Origin: Syntrophobacterales bacterium Delta_02
GTDB lineage: Bacteria; Desulfobacterota; Syntrophorhabdia; Syntrophorhabdales; Syntrophorhabdaceae
Assembly: GCA_001603955.1 (NCBI GenBank)
Contig: LVAA01000044.1
Span: 1-57,294 of the forward strand
Direction: 5' to 3'
DNA: 57,294 bases
Shown here: positions 42,084-50,123 of the stretch, piece by piece
How positions within the stretch are numbered: position 1 is the stretch's first letter
Layout of the letters: each line of letters starts with the position of its first letter
Translations under genes and position numbers: made by a program
The notes under the pieces: model-generated
Databases searched by the model: none
What the model was told of the DNA's origin: nothing
Seen by the model: only the letters and a program-made list of their open reading frames with translations

Positions 42084-43709
42084 TTAGCACTTGCACGAGA
42101 GGACCTGGGCGTCCCTGCTGGTGTCGCGGAAGACGGTGATGCCCTTCAGGCCCATGGCATGGGCATTGAGAAAGATGGAGCGCACCTCCTCGGGTGTGGC
42201 GTGCGCGGAAAGGTTGATGGTCTTGGAGACGGCGTTGTCCACATGGTCCTGGAAGGCCTTCTGTATCGCCAGGTGCCAGTCGGGGTTCACATCGTGGGCT
42301 TTTCTGAAGAGTTCTCTCAGACGGGCGGGGTCCATGGTGTCTTTCATCTTCAGGTACAGGGAGTCCACCACGTGGACGCAGAGGCCGCCGAAGATGATCC
42401 GCGAGTACTCTGTGTCATAGATGGGTTCGATGCCGCTCGAGGTGCCGGCGATGATGCTCAGCGTTCCTGTCGGCGCGATCGTCGTCGTCGTGGCGTTGCG
42501 CTGGGGAAGGCCTTTTCCTTCCCATATGCTTCCCCTGTAGCTGGGAAAGACACCACGTTGCCCGGCCAGTTCCCGGGAGGCCTTCTTCGACTCCTCTTTT
42601 ATGAAACCCATGATGTCGCCGGCCATCTTAAGGGCATCTTCGGAGTCATAGGGAATGCCGAGGGCGATGAGCATATGGGCGAATCCCATGACGCCGAGAC
42701 CGATCTTTCTGTTCGCCTTCGAAATGCTTTCGATCATTGCCACGGGATACTTGCTCCCGTCTATGACATCATCGAGGAAGCGCACCGCCAGGTGGACGAG
42801 CCTGGCCAGTCTTTCCCGGTCTATGTCCCCGGCGCTCACGAGCTTCGCGAGATTGATGGAGCCGAGGCAGCAGGATTCGTAGGCCAAAAGGGGCTGCTCT
42901 CCGCAGGGGTTCGTGGCTTCTATGGCGCCCATGTGCGGGGTGGGGTTTGCCCTGTTGATGGTGTCGAGGAAGACGAGCCCCGGTTCGCCCGACTCCCAGG
43001 CGGAGCGGGCGATGAGGTCAAGGAGGGCGAGTGCCCGGACCTTTCGCACCTGACGGCCGTTGCGGGGATTGACGAGAGCAAATGCCCCGTCCTCCCGGCA
43101 GGCTGCGATGAAGGCATCCGTTACGGCGACGGAGAGGTTGAAGTTGGTAAGTTCCTTCGGGTCGTTCTTGATAGTTACGAACTTCTCGATATCGGGATGG
43201 TCCACGCGGAGGATCCCCATGTTGGCGCCACGCCGCGTACCACCCTGTTTGATGACCTCCGTGGCCATGTTGAAGACCCTGATGAAGGAGACGGGGCCGC
43301 TGGCCGCTCCCATCGTCGACCTCACGACGTCGCCCGCGGGCCTGAGCTTCGAAAAGGAAAAACCCGTTCCTCCCCCGCTCTGGTGGATCCTGGCGGTCTC
43401 CTTGATGGTCTCGAAGATGGAGTCCAGGGAGTCTTCGACGGGCAGGACGAAACAGGCTGCCAGTTGGCCGAGTTCCCGTCCCGCGTTCATGAGAGTGGGC
43501 GAGTTGGGCAGGAACTCCAGGTCGCTCATCGCCTGGAAGTAGGCGTCTGCGATCCTTTGACGCGACTGTCTGTCGAGGCTCCTGTCAGCGGAAGCGACAT
43601 GGTCGGCCACGCGGCGGAACATGCCTTCCGGACTTTCCAGGAGATTGCCTGCATCGTCCCGGATGAGATACCGTTTCCTGAGCACCGCAAGGGCAGTTTC
43701 GTCGATCAT
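42084..43709 (-). CDS. nrdJ: B12-dependent ribonucleotide reductase (class II, NrdJ)
   Basis: Class II RNRs reduce ribonucleotides with adenosylcobalamin and need no oxygen or separate radical subunit. The 541 residues show EFLPNSPTLMNAGRELGQLAACFV (shown in part: LPNSPTLMNAGRELGQ), the first redox cysteine in AACFV, SGGGTGFSFSKLRP near 115, ATNPCGEQPLLAYESCCLGS with the thiyl-forming Cys near 285 and APTGTLSIIAGTSSGIEP near 420. It ends in the C-terminal SCKC pair. No ATP-cone is visible at the N-terminus, so allosteric activity control may be absent. ATG 43709 is a best guess; upstream in-frame options are worse. Confidence 0.94.
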   Translation of the reverse strand: MIDETALAVLRKRYLIRDDAGNLLESPEGMFRRVADHVASADRSLDRQSRQRIADAYFQAMSDLEFLPNSPTLMNAGRELGQLAACFVLPVEDSLDSIFETIKETARIHQSGGGTGFSFSKLRPAGDVVRSTMGAASGPVSFIRVFNMATEVIKQGGTRRGANMGILRVDHPDIEKFVTIKNDPKELTNFNLSVAVTDAFIAACREDGAFALVNPRNGRQVRKVRALALLDLIARSAWESGEPGLVFLDTINRANPTPHMGAIEATNPCGEQPLLAYESCCLGSINLAKLVSAGDIDRERLARLVHLAVRFLDDVIDGSKYPVAMIESISKANRKIGLGVMGFAHMLIALGIPYDSEDALKMAGDIMGFIKEESKKASRELAGQRGVFPSYRGSIWEGKGLPQRNATTTTIAPTGTLSIIAGTSSGIEPIYDTEYSRIIFGGLCVHVVDSLYLKMKDTMDPARLRELFRKAHDVNPDWHLAIQKAFQDHVDNAVSKTINLSAHATPEEVRSIFLNAHAMGLKGITVFRDTSRDAQVLSCKC

Positions 43710-43763
43710 CTTCCTGACATAGTACGCAGTCGCGGTGCAAAGTGTCAAGGAGGGTGGTGTTCT

Positions 43764-43875
43764 CTGATAGGACGTATAGGAGAATAGGACCTATAAGACC
43801 TATAAGACTTATAGGACAACAGGACTTATAGGTCCTATGTTTTTCTAACCTGGAACCGGGAACCTGGAACCGTCT
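43764..43875. repeat. Intergenic inverted repeat with TAGGACCTA/TAAGACCTA words
   Basis: The left part (ATAGGACGTATAGGAGAATA and onward) is a run of TAGGACCTA/TAAGACCTA words, and ACTTATAGGTCCTATG provides an opposing arm. A GGTTCCA-word arm ending ACCGTCTTTA follows and touches the yihY stop codon. Two word families therefore meet in one gap. It is between nrdJ and yihY. Confidence 0.7.
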
Positions 43876-45183
43876 TTATATCTCCTTCAGCTTCACGTTC
43901 GCCGGGGAGTTTTCCATGCTTTCGAGAAGGGCCCGGAGGGAGAGGGCGAGCTTGTCGTCTTCCTGGACGGGTTCCTCGATGTCGTTTTTTTCATAGACGT
44001 CCAGGGCCTGTTTTATGGTTATGTTGGCGATCGCCCGTGCCGGCTGAAAGCGGGATTCCTTCCGCGCCCCCCTCGTTATCTCCGAAACGAGGTCCACTTC
44101 GACGAGATCCGCGAGGATCTTGCTCACGAAACCTTCCGGGATCCTGAGCGTCCTGCTGATCTGCGCGGTGGTGAGGGGTTTCTCTCCCGTTTCGAATCGT
44201 TTCACGAGAAGATGAAAGATCCTGAGCATGAGGAGGCGACGCCTAGCGTCACCGACGCGGGAATAATCGGGATGAAACCCGTAGGTCTCCTGGTTCTCGG
44301 CAGCGTTGGCTATCTCCGCCCCGAGGAGGACGATGATCCAGCTGATCTGCAGCCATGCGAGAAAGAGAGGGATGGCGGCGAAACTGCCATAAATGGCGCT
44401 TTGCTTCGATACGCCTATCTGGAACCTGATATAGACCCACTGTGCTATCTGTATGAGAGTGCCGGAAACGAACGCGGCTGTAATGGCCGACCTCACGGGT
44501 ACCCTCGTGTTGGGCATGACGAGGTAAAGGATGAGGAGCAGGATCCAGATGGAGAAATAGGGCAGGAGCTTGAGCAGGAAGAGGGTGATGGGACCGATAA
44601 AGCTTATGTCGCTCATGAAACCCTTTACCTCGCCTGCGACGAGAACGTTCACGCTGCTCCAGAGGGCGAACAGGATGGGGCCCAGGACCATCAGGGACAG
44701 GTAATCGGTGAACTTGCGTATGATCGTGCGCGACTGCCTGGCCTCCCAGATGGTGTTGAAACTGTCCTCGATCTTGCCGAGTATGGATATGACGGTCCAG
44801 AAAAGGATGACGATGCCCACACCGACAATGATTTCTCCCTTTGCATAGTAGAGGAGAGAACGGGAGAACTGGATTATCCTCGCGGTTACTTCGGCCTGCC
44901 AGTTCGCGTCCCTGCCAAGCTGGACGATCTGCCGGACGATCAGCTTCTCCAGTCCGAACCCCTTGGCGATCGCGAAGATCACAGCAAAGAGGGGCACGAT
45001 GTTGAGCAGCGAATAGTAGGTGAGGACCGAGGCATTGCGCTGGCAATGGTCGGTCTGGAACTTGTGGATGGCCATGACGACAATGCGGGCCGCTCGGACC
45101 ACGGTCGCCTTCAGAAAGGGAAGGTTTTCCAGCCTCATATCCCATATGCCGGCCTGGAAGAAACGAATGGCCTTTGCTATCAT
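43876..45183 (-). CDS. YihY/BrkB-family membrane protein with winged-helix tail
   Basis: The 435 residues include six membrane helices typical of the YihY/UPF0761 (formerly RNase BN) family, with the hallmark ASVLTYYSLLNIVPLFAVIF near residue 52, GSFAAIPLFLAWLQISW near 265 and VLLGAEIANAAEN. After residue 300 comes a soluble domain with a winged-helix pattern (LTTAQISRTLRIPEGFVSKILADL), which suggests regulatory or nucleic-acid contacts and is an elaboration of the basic family. The function of YihY proteins is not settled. ATG at 45183 has GGAGAGG upstream. Confidence 0.85.
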   Translation of the reverse strand: MIAKAIRFFQAGIWDMRLENLPFLKATVVRAARIVVMAIHKFQTDHCQRNASVLTYYSLLNIVPLFAVIFAIAKGFGLEKLIVRQIVQLGRDANWQAEVTARIIQFSRSLLYYAKGEIIVGVGIVILFWTVISILGKIEDSFNTIWEARQSRTIIRKFTDYLSLMVLGPILFALWSSVNVLVAGEVKGFMSDISFIGPITLFLLKLLPYFSIWILLLILYLVMPNTRVPVRSAITAAFVSGTLIQIAQWVYIRFQIGVSKQSAIYGSFAAIPLFLAWLQISWIIVLLGAEIANAAENQETYGFHPDYSRVGDARRRLLMLRIFHLLVKRFETGEKPLTTAQISRTLRIPEGFVSKILADLVEVDLVSEITRGARKESRFQPARAIANITIKQALDVYEKNDIEEPVQEDDKLALSLRALLESMENSPANVKLKEI

Positions 45184-45289
45184 TCTCACCTCTCCCCTAG
45201 AATGTTTCACATCATCGGATAACAGTCAAGCAGAAGGGATCCCCGGAGATGAAGGGAAGAAAAAGAGACGGCCGGTCATCGGGATCCGG

Positions 45290-45730
45290 TCACGGGGTGC
45301 CGTTGTGCAGTATTTCCAGCAGCTCAAGTTCGAACACGAGCTCTTTCCCCGCCAGGGGATGGTTGAGGTCAAGGGTGACGTCCGAATCGGTCACGTCGAG
45401 CACCAGGGCCTGGGCAGATGTTCCGCTCGACGACTGGACCTCGAGTTTCATTCCCTGCCGCAGATTGATCGTGGACGGGATCCGGGACCGGGCCACCACG
45501 GCGCAGAGCTCTTCCTTGTGGGGGCCATACCCCTCTTCCGGGGGAAGAGTGATGGTCTTTGTATCTCCCGCGCACATGCCTACAACGCTTTTCTCGAATC
45601 CCGGTATGACCGAACCTTCACCTATGACAAAGACGAAAGGTTCCCTGTCGAGAGAGGAGTCGAAAACCGTGCCGTCCCTCAAAGAGCCCTTATAGTGGAC
45701 CTTTACCCTGTCATTGGTCTTAGCCCGCAT
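45290..45730 (-). CDS. SlyD-like FKBP peptidyl-prolyl isomerase (copy 1)
   Basis: This 146-residue protein has the FKBP core VKVHYKGSLRDGTVFDSS at residues 10-30, the flap GEGSVIPGFEKSVVGMCAGD near 48 and the inserted (IF) chaperone domain typical of SlyD (EEGYGPHKEELCAVV onward). The C-terminal NHPLAGKELVFELELLEI closes the sheet. SlyD-like enzymes isomerise proline bonds and act as folding helpers, sometimes in nickel handling; the histidine-rich tail of true SlyD is absent. ATG 45730 follows GGAGG. A second copy lies just upstream (45955-46383). Confidence 0.9.
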   Translation of the reverse strand: MRAKTNDRVKVHYKGSLRDGTVFDSSLDREPFVFVIGEGSVIPGFEKSVVGMCAGDTKTITLPPEEGYGPHKEELCAVVARSRIPSTINLRQGMKLEVQSSSGTSAQALVLDVTDSDVTLDLNHPLAGKELVFELELLEILHNGTP

Positions 45731-45815
45731 AGTCGAAGCCTCCATCCCCCATGGTTCTCATCGTGATCAGTTTAGTTCTTGTAACCCGATTCGGCCCGGC
45801 AAGTCAATGCAATAA

Positions 45816-45953
45816 CAGACGGCTTAACAGACGGCTTGAACCGCTTGAGCGGCTTGAGAGTTCAAGGCGGAAGAAACGCTGTGAGCCCAGAGTCGGATTC
45901 TATCCTCGTGTCCGGGGGAATGTGTCTCCCTTCAAGCGGTTCAAGCCCGGTTC
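45816..45953. repeat. Intergenic inverted repeat with CGGCTTGA/CGCTTGAGC words
   Basis: GACGGCTTAACAGACGGCTT, GAACCGCTTGAGCGGCTTGA and more form the left arm. TTCAAGCGGTTCAAGCCCGG forms the right arm (45928-45953). The right edge is 1-2 nt from the stop codon of the second FKBP gene. Confidence 0.75.
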
Positions 45954-45954
45954 T

Positions 45955-46383
45955 TTAGACGATTTTTGTCAGTTCCACCGCGAAAATGAGGTCCTGGCCT
46001 GCCAGGGGATGGTTGAGGTCGAGGGTGACCTCCGTGTCGGTGATCTCCCTTACCATGGCCCTGGCTAGAGCGCCCTCGGGAGACCGGACCTGGAGGATCA
46101 TTCCGATGCTAAGTTCCATTTCGGGAGGTACCTGAGAGCGGGGTACCGCGGCGACGAGCTCCGCGTTGTAAACTCCGTAAGCTTCTTCGGCAGAGATGGA
46201 TATCTCTTTCGACTCCCCTTCGTTCATGCCGACGATGCCGTTCTCGAATCCCGATATCACCATGTTCTGGCCGATAGTGAATTCGAGGGGTTCCCGGTCC
46301 CGGGACGAATCAAAGACAGTCCCGTCTGATAGTGTCCCCGTGTAGTGAACCCTGACAGTATCGCCTGTTTTCGCTGATGCCAT
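45955..46383 (-). CDS. SlyD-like FKBP peptidyl-prolyl isomerase (copy 2)
   Basis: The 142-residue paralogue of the neighbouring FKBP begins VRVHYTGTLSDGTVFDSSRD, has GQNMVISGFENGIVGMNEGE as the flap and EEAYGVYNAELVAAVPRSQ as the start of the insert domain, and ends with the same NHPLAGQDLIFAVEL. The two copies share layout but differ in insert sequence, so the duplication is old. ATG 46383 has GGAGG 7 nt upstream. It lies 66 nt downstream of the RNA-binding protein gene on the same strand. Confidence 0.9.
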   Translation of the reverse strand: MASAKTGDTVRVHYTGTLSDGTVFDSSRDREPLEFTIGQNMVISGFENGIVGMNEGESKEISISAEEAYGVYNAELVAAVPRSQVPPEMELSIGMILQVRSPEGALARAMVREITDTEVTLDLNHPLAGQDLIFAVELTKIV

Positions 46384-46449
46384 TGCAGCCTCCGTTATGT
46401 GTGTCGTATTTTCCTCCGCCGCCCTGTACCGCGTTCCCGCGATGCGCAC

Positions 46450-46719
46450 CTAATAGCGGCGCCCTCCCCTTCCCTTCGGTCTTTCCTTCTGCGGCCGGGC
46501 ATCGTCGATCCTCAACGTCCTGCCCTCGAAATCCATACCGTTCAAAGCCTGTTTTGCCTTTTCCGCATCTTCCTTTGTTGCCATTTCGACGAATCCGAAA
46601 CCCTTTCCCTCGATGACCCGTACTTCCCCCACTTCCCCGTACCCCGAGAACAATTCCCGCAGCCTTTCGCCTGTCACGGAATAGTTCAGGTTGCCTACAT
46701 ACAACTTGCTGCCGTTCAT
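46450..46719 (-). CDS. Single-RRM RNA-binding protein
   Basis: This 89-residue protein is one RNA-recognition motif with RNP2 LYVGNL at residue 5-10 and RNP1 KGFGFVEM near 43-50, plus a basic RPKGRGGRR tail. Small bacterial RRM proteins bind structured RNA and often rise in cold or stress, but the targets are unknown. ATG 46719 has GGGAGG upstream. The tail and tandem folding helpers next door suggest a stress-response cluster; that is inference. Confidence 0.9.
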   Translation of the reverse strand: MNGSKLYVGNLNYSVTGERLRELFSGYGEVGEVRVIEGKGFGFVEMATKEDAEKAKQALNGMDFEGRTLRIDDARPQKERPKGRGGRRY

Positions 46720-46900
46720 GGCCGATACCTCCCTTCGCGTTGAACTGTATTTCATATTTCAAGCGAGATAGTGTGTGTCCCGAATGGACTATCCCGTGAA
46801 ACATGGGAGGAGAAAGAGACAAATACCAGGAAGTAGAAATTGACCCGTTCCCTTCCGGGAATCCGATATATAAGGCAATCATAAAACGGTTTACCCGGCA

Positions 46901-46929
46901 TTGACAAGGGAAAAGTATTCCTTTACCAT
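46901..46929 (+). promoter_or_regulatory. Sigma-70-like promoter for the SYLF/MltB genes
   Basis: A perfect TTGACA (46901-46906) is 17 nt from TACCAT (46924-46929), which lies 66 nt before the SYLF gene start. The segment is AT-rich. Confidence 0.5.
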
Positions 46930-46994
46930 TTTATGCAAAGGTGGTCGAGCGTGGTTCCCGGAACATCACCGCAAGACGCCGGGGAGGATGTTGA

Positions 46995-47726
46995 ATGAGA
47001 AAAGCAGTTTCTCGCCTGTCGATCTGCATTATCACCGTCTTTTGCGTATTTCTTTTCGTCCCGTGCGGCGGATTCCTTTTTGGGCCCCCACCTGCGTTCT
47101 GTGACGGTGGCGTGCAGGCCCGGCAGCTTGTGGACAAGGCCCGGATGACACTGGAGTCTTTCGCCGAAGCCAGGGAGATGGAGGCATTCCGGAATCTCAT
47201 GAAGGACGCCCAGGGGATCTTCGTTTCTCCCCAGATACTCAGGGGAGCTTTCATTTTCGGTGCTTCGGGCGGCAGCGGCGTTTTTCTGGTCCGCGACAAG
47301 AATAAGGGGGACTGGGTGGGACCGGCCTTCTATACCATCGGAGAGGCAAGCTTCGGTCTCCAGATAGGCGGCGATGCGTCGGAGGTGGTCCTTCTCGCAA
47401 TGACACAGCGGGGAGTGACGGCACTTCTTTCAAGCAGCGTGAAGCTTGGTGCGGACGTCGGCATTGCCGTCGGGCCCATCGGTGCGGGAGCCGATGCCGC
47501 AACGGCCAACCTGAGCGCCGATATCATCAGTTTTTCCAGATCCAAGGGCCTTTACGGGGGTGTTTCCCTTGAAGGCGCCGTCGTGGCGGTAAGGGACGGC
47601 CTGAACGGGTCCTACTACGGAAGGAACGTCACTCCCTCGGACATCCTGATCGCGAGGTCGGTAAAGAACGACCAGGCGGCGGGCTTGAGGTCGATAGTGA
47701 CTGGGATCGCGGGAGGGAAGAATTAA
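46995..47726 (+). CDS. Exported SYLF (YSC84-like) lipid-binding protein
   Basis: The 243-residue protein has a signal sequence (around residues 8-36, cleavage near FCDGG) and a SYLF domain from about 90 to 235. Key segments are DAQGIFVSPQILRGAFIFGASGGSGVFLVR (quoted in part: IFVSPQILRGAFIFGASGG), WVGPAFYTIGEASFGLQIGG and SKGLYGGVSLEGAVV. SYLF domains bind phosphoinositides in eukaryotes; bacterial exported members are linked to the envelope but lack a settled role. GGGGAGG precedes the ATG. MltB follows 58 nt downstream. Confidence 0.88.
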   Translation: MRKAVSRLSICIITVFCVFLFVPCGGFLFGPPPAFCDGGVQARQLVDKARMTLESFAEAREMEAFRNLMKDAQGIFVSPQILRGAFIFGASGGSGVFLVRDKNKGDWVGPAFYTIGEASFGLQIGGDASEVVLLAMTQRGVTALLSSSVKLGADVGIAVGPIGAGADAATANLSADIISFSRSKGLYGGVSLEGAVVAVRDGLNGSYYGRNVTPSDILIARSVKNDQAAGLRSIVTGIAGGKN

Positions 47727-47784
47727 GGAACGCCGCATCCTGTGTCGTCCCCCTGGTCCCGCGTCCTTGTTGCGGAGGTTGATA

Positions 47785-48573
47785 ATGAGAACAGGGTCAC
47801 GGATCGCGATATTCGCTCTGTCGGGTTTCATTCTCCTTGTCTCCTTTCTGGTCCATGCCGGGGTCGATCCTGCCTACCAGGATGGCCTCGAGAGGCTCCT
47901 CGGCGAGCTTGAGAAGCAGGGGTTTACGAGTGAGGAACTCAAAGGCATATTCTCAGACAGCCGCTTCGAACTGTATCCACACATAGTCAGTCGAACGGGA
48001 AAAGGCATGAACTACATGAGCCGCAGGTTCGGCCTTCTGACGAAGCGATCGATAAAGCGGGGCAGGAGCGTACTGGCGACATACCGGGACGTGTTGAGGA
48101 GCGCCGAGAAAGATTACGGTGTGGACAAGGAGATCATAGTGGCGATCCTTCGGGTGGAAACGAATTTCGGTTCCGCGACAGGCGTCTACCCGGTCCTCAA
48201 CAGCCTCGCGACGATGGCCGTCATCGAGAACCGGCGCTCCGAGTGGGCGCGCGGGGAACTCGCCGAGCTTCTTGCCCTGTGCAGGGAACAGGAGAGGGAC
48301 CCCTTTTCGATACGAGGTTCCTGGGCCGGCGCCTTCGGGATCTCACAGTTCATACCGTCTTCCTACGTAAAGTTTGCCGTGGATGGCAACTCCGACGGCA
48401 GGATCGACCTCTTCACGATGAGCGATGCCGTGGCCAGCGTTGCCAACTACCTGAAGAGCCACGGCTGGGAGAGAGGCAAACCGGAGGAGAACCGCCGGGC
48501 CGTTTACTCCTACAACCACTGCGACAGCTACGTGAAGGCCGTGTTCGCCTATGCGAAGGCATTGAGAAAGTAA
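47785..48573 (+). CDS. Lytic murein transglycosylase, MltB type
   Basis: The 262-residue product has an N-terminal signal helix and the SLT_2 domain of MltB. The catalytic glutamate sits in VAILRVETNFGSATG near residue 120, and GSWAGAFGISQFIPSSYV near 180 and NYLKSHGWERG near 225 are family landmarks. It cleaves glycan strands in the periplasm with formation of 1,6-anhydro-muramic acid. The C-terminal peptidoglycan-binding domain of longer relatives is absent. ATG 47785 follows GGAGG. Confidence 0.92.
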   Translation: MRTGSRIAIFALSGFILLVSFLVHAGVDPAYQDGLERLLGELEKQGFTSEELKGIFSDSRFELYPHIVSRTGKGMNYMSRRFGLLTKRSIKRGRSVLATYRDVLRSAEKDYGVDKEIIVAILRVETNFGSATGVYPVLNSLATMAVIENRRSEWARGELAELLALCREQERDPFSIRGSWAGAFGISQFIPSSYVKFAVDGNSDGRIDLFTMSDAVASVANYLKSHGWERGKPEENRRAVYSYNHCDSYVKAVFAYAKALRK

Positions 48574-48606
48574 GAAGGTTTCAGGTTTAAGGTTTCACGT
48601 TTCAAG
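48574..48606. repeat. Single repeat arm, GGTTTCA/GGTTTAA word
   Basis: GAAGGTTTCAGGTTTAAGGT and TTCACGTTTCAAG follow the TAA stop of the transglycosylase directly. No complementary arm is seen in the rest of the gap (48607-48649). Confidence 0.6.
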
Positions 48607-48649
48607 ACCCGGGTGAGGAGATCATCCCGGCGTTATTGTCGCCTGTATC

Positions 48650-48775
48650 TCAGTGACGGGATGAGGTCGAGGGTGCGGAGTTCGGAGGACACCCTTCAGC
48701 CCTGATCGATCCGACCTGCGCGATCGCGGCGGATCCAACGATGAAGAGCATCATCAGGATAGATGAGGGTTTCAT
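48650..48775 (-). CDS. Possible small exported peptide (41 aa)
   Basis: Directly after the stop codon of the 278-residue gene (TAG-ATG), a 41-residue frame starts MKPSSILMMLFIVGSAAIAQ, a plausible signal sequence with cleavage near IRAEG, then EGCPPNSAPSTSS. It shares the exported character of the three genes upstream. No ribosome site precedes it apart from coupling, and it may be the remnant of a longer gene. Confidence 0.35.
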   Translation of the reverse strand: MKPSSILMMLFIVGSAAIAQVGSIRAEGCPPNSAPSTSSRH

Positions 48776-49612
48776 CTACTTGTCCAGCACGTAGATCTTT
48801 TCTTTCAGCTTCGTCTCAGCCTTCTTGAACTCTTCCACGGCCGCGTTGAGCTTGAGCTGCGCCCGATCGACGTCCTTCTGCGTTGCCTCGCCGGTCTGTG
48901 CGTTGGCCTTCATCGTGTTCAACGCGGCGTCCGCGTTTGCGAGCCTGTTGTAGGAGATGATCTCGGCTTCCCTGAGAGCCCTGACCCCGGGGTCGCCCAT
49001 GAACCTGTTCACCGTGGCGGCAGGCATGGGTTTCAGGAACTCCTGTTCCGGAAGCTTCAGGCGCGGCACCTTGAGGCTCTGCGTGCCGCTGTCGAAGAGA
49101 CCTCTGAGTTTCGCGAGGCTTTGCTGGATCTGGGGGTCCTGCGGGTCTCTCCGGCTTGCCTCTTCCAGGTACAGTTTGGCCCGGGCGAGATCCCCATTCC
49201 TCATGGCGAACTCGCCCTTCTGTCTCAGGGTTATGGGAGTATCGGCGATCGCGTTCAGCTGACCGGCGAGCCCGCTGTCCACCGGGGCCAGTCCGGTCAT
49301 CTGCGAACCCTCGGCGCTGGGACGGCGCCAGACGATGACCGGCGGGCCCATGATGATGGTGTGTCCGCCACCTCCTTCCGTCCCCGGGCAGGGCCTATCC
49401 AGGGGGAAAGGCCCGACCAACTTTCCGTTGATCCAGCACTGCGCACCCACGGGTGTTCCGTCCCCGGCCCGGGCGTCAGGGGATATTATCGCGGCAGCTG
49501 CGAGGAGCAAGAGAAGAGCAACACTCACCGCGGCGACGGTACTCCATTCACGCTGTCCGTTCTTGCCGTTGTCGGAGCGCTTTTCGGTCCTTTCAGAGAG
49601 AGGCCGACGCAT
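48776..49612 (-). CDS. Exported protein with TPR-like and coiled-coil segments
   Basis: The 278-residue product has a signal or anchor helix (WSTVAAVSVALLLLLAAAAI near residues 24-43) followed by a short Cys-containing loop (VGAQCWINGKLVG). It then has a helical region resembling one TPR pair (LRQKGEFAMRNGDLARAKLY near residues 130-150). The last 70 residues are strongly charged and probably a coiled coil (DRAQLKLNAAVEEFKKAETK). I do not recognise a family. It is the third gene of the small exported-protein operon, 1 nt after the gene upstream. Confidence 0.7.
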   Translation of the reverse strand: MRRPLSERTEKRSDNGKNGQREWSTVAAVSVALLLLLAAAAIISPDARAGDGTPVGAQCWINGKLVGPFPLDRPCPGTEGGGGHTIIMGPPVIVWRRPSAEGSQMTGLAPVDSGLAGQLNAIADTPITLRQKGEFAMRNGDLARAKLYLEEASRRDPQDPQIQQSLAKLRGLFDSGTQSLKVPRLKLPEQEFLKPMPAATVNRFMGDPGVRALREAEIISYNRLANADAALNTMKANAQTGEATQKDVDRAQLKLNAAVEEFKKAETKLKEKIYVLDK

Positions 49613-49613
49613 C

Positions 49614-50123
49614 TCAGTACCTGGCGCGGGCGCGCATAACCACCTGCGTCGCTCCCTGCGCGGGGATCATGGCGACGGCGTATGTTCCCCGGGGAATACT
49701 GACGGAGACCGACTCCACACCGCTGACGTGCCTGCGAAGGATCGGTGAGCCCGACGGTTTTTCTCCGGAGCTGATCGCCTTCCATTGGTCTTCCGTGATC
49801 ACCATGAGGAGCACCTTTTTGCCGGACTGAACGGCAACGTCAAAGAAGACGGTCGCCTGCTGGGGAACGAAGAGGTTCGAGGCGCCGCCGTTTTCGGAAA
49901 GGTTCACGTTCTGGTTGAGAATGACGCGATCCGAAGGTCCGACGGGGATCGAATCGAGGGGGCCGGCTGATGCGTGACCCGCTGCAAGGAGCAGGATGCA
50001 GGCAATGACGGCCGCAGCCCGGAAGGCCCGGAAAAACCGGCGCGCCGTGCGGTCAGAACGCGCGGGCGCAGACCCGGTATGTGACGGACACAGCCTGGGG
50101 ATTTGAATTAAGAATTGCGACAT
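49614..50123 (-). CDS. Exported paralogue B of the LDSIPxxP family
   Basis: The 169-residue protein has a signal helix (VIACILLLAAGHASA) and a mature domain that starts GPLDSIPVGPS. It runs in parallel with the upstream gene product: FDVAVQSGKKVLLMVITEDQ, SGSPILRR and RGTYAVAMIPAQ match corresponding lines there. It looks like a compact beta-sandwich. The ATG at 50123 has GGGAGG at proper spacing but lies 71 nt inside the upstream gene, and no later start codon exists before the signal helix. No known family recognised. Confidence 0.7.
   Translation of the reverse strand: MSQFLIQIPRLCPSHTGSAPARSDRTARRFFRAFRAAAVIACILLLAAGHASAGPLDSIPVGPSDRVILNQNVNLSENGGASNLFVPQQATVFFDVAVQSGKKVLLMVITEDQWKAISSGEKPSGSPILRRHVSGVESVSVSIPRGTYAVAMIPAQGATQVVMRARARY

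Noticed and set aside
42036..43787. A 583-codon open frame on the plus strand
   Set aside because: It is antisense to nrdJ, which is certain from its catalytic cysteines. The reverse product has shadow composition.
2789..48606. Integron attC sites or miniature transposons
   Set aside because: No integrase or transposase is present, flanking genes are ordinary operons, sequences do not share the attC core, and I could not find target-site duplications. The latter was checked by eye only at a few copies.
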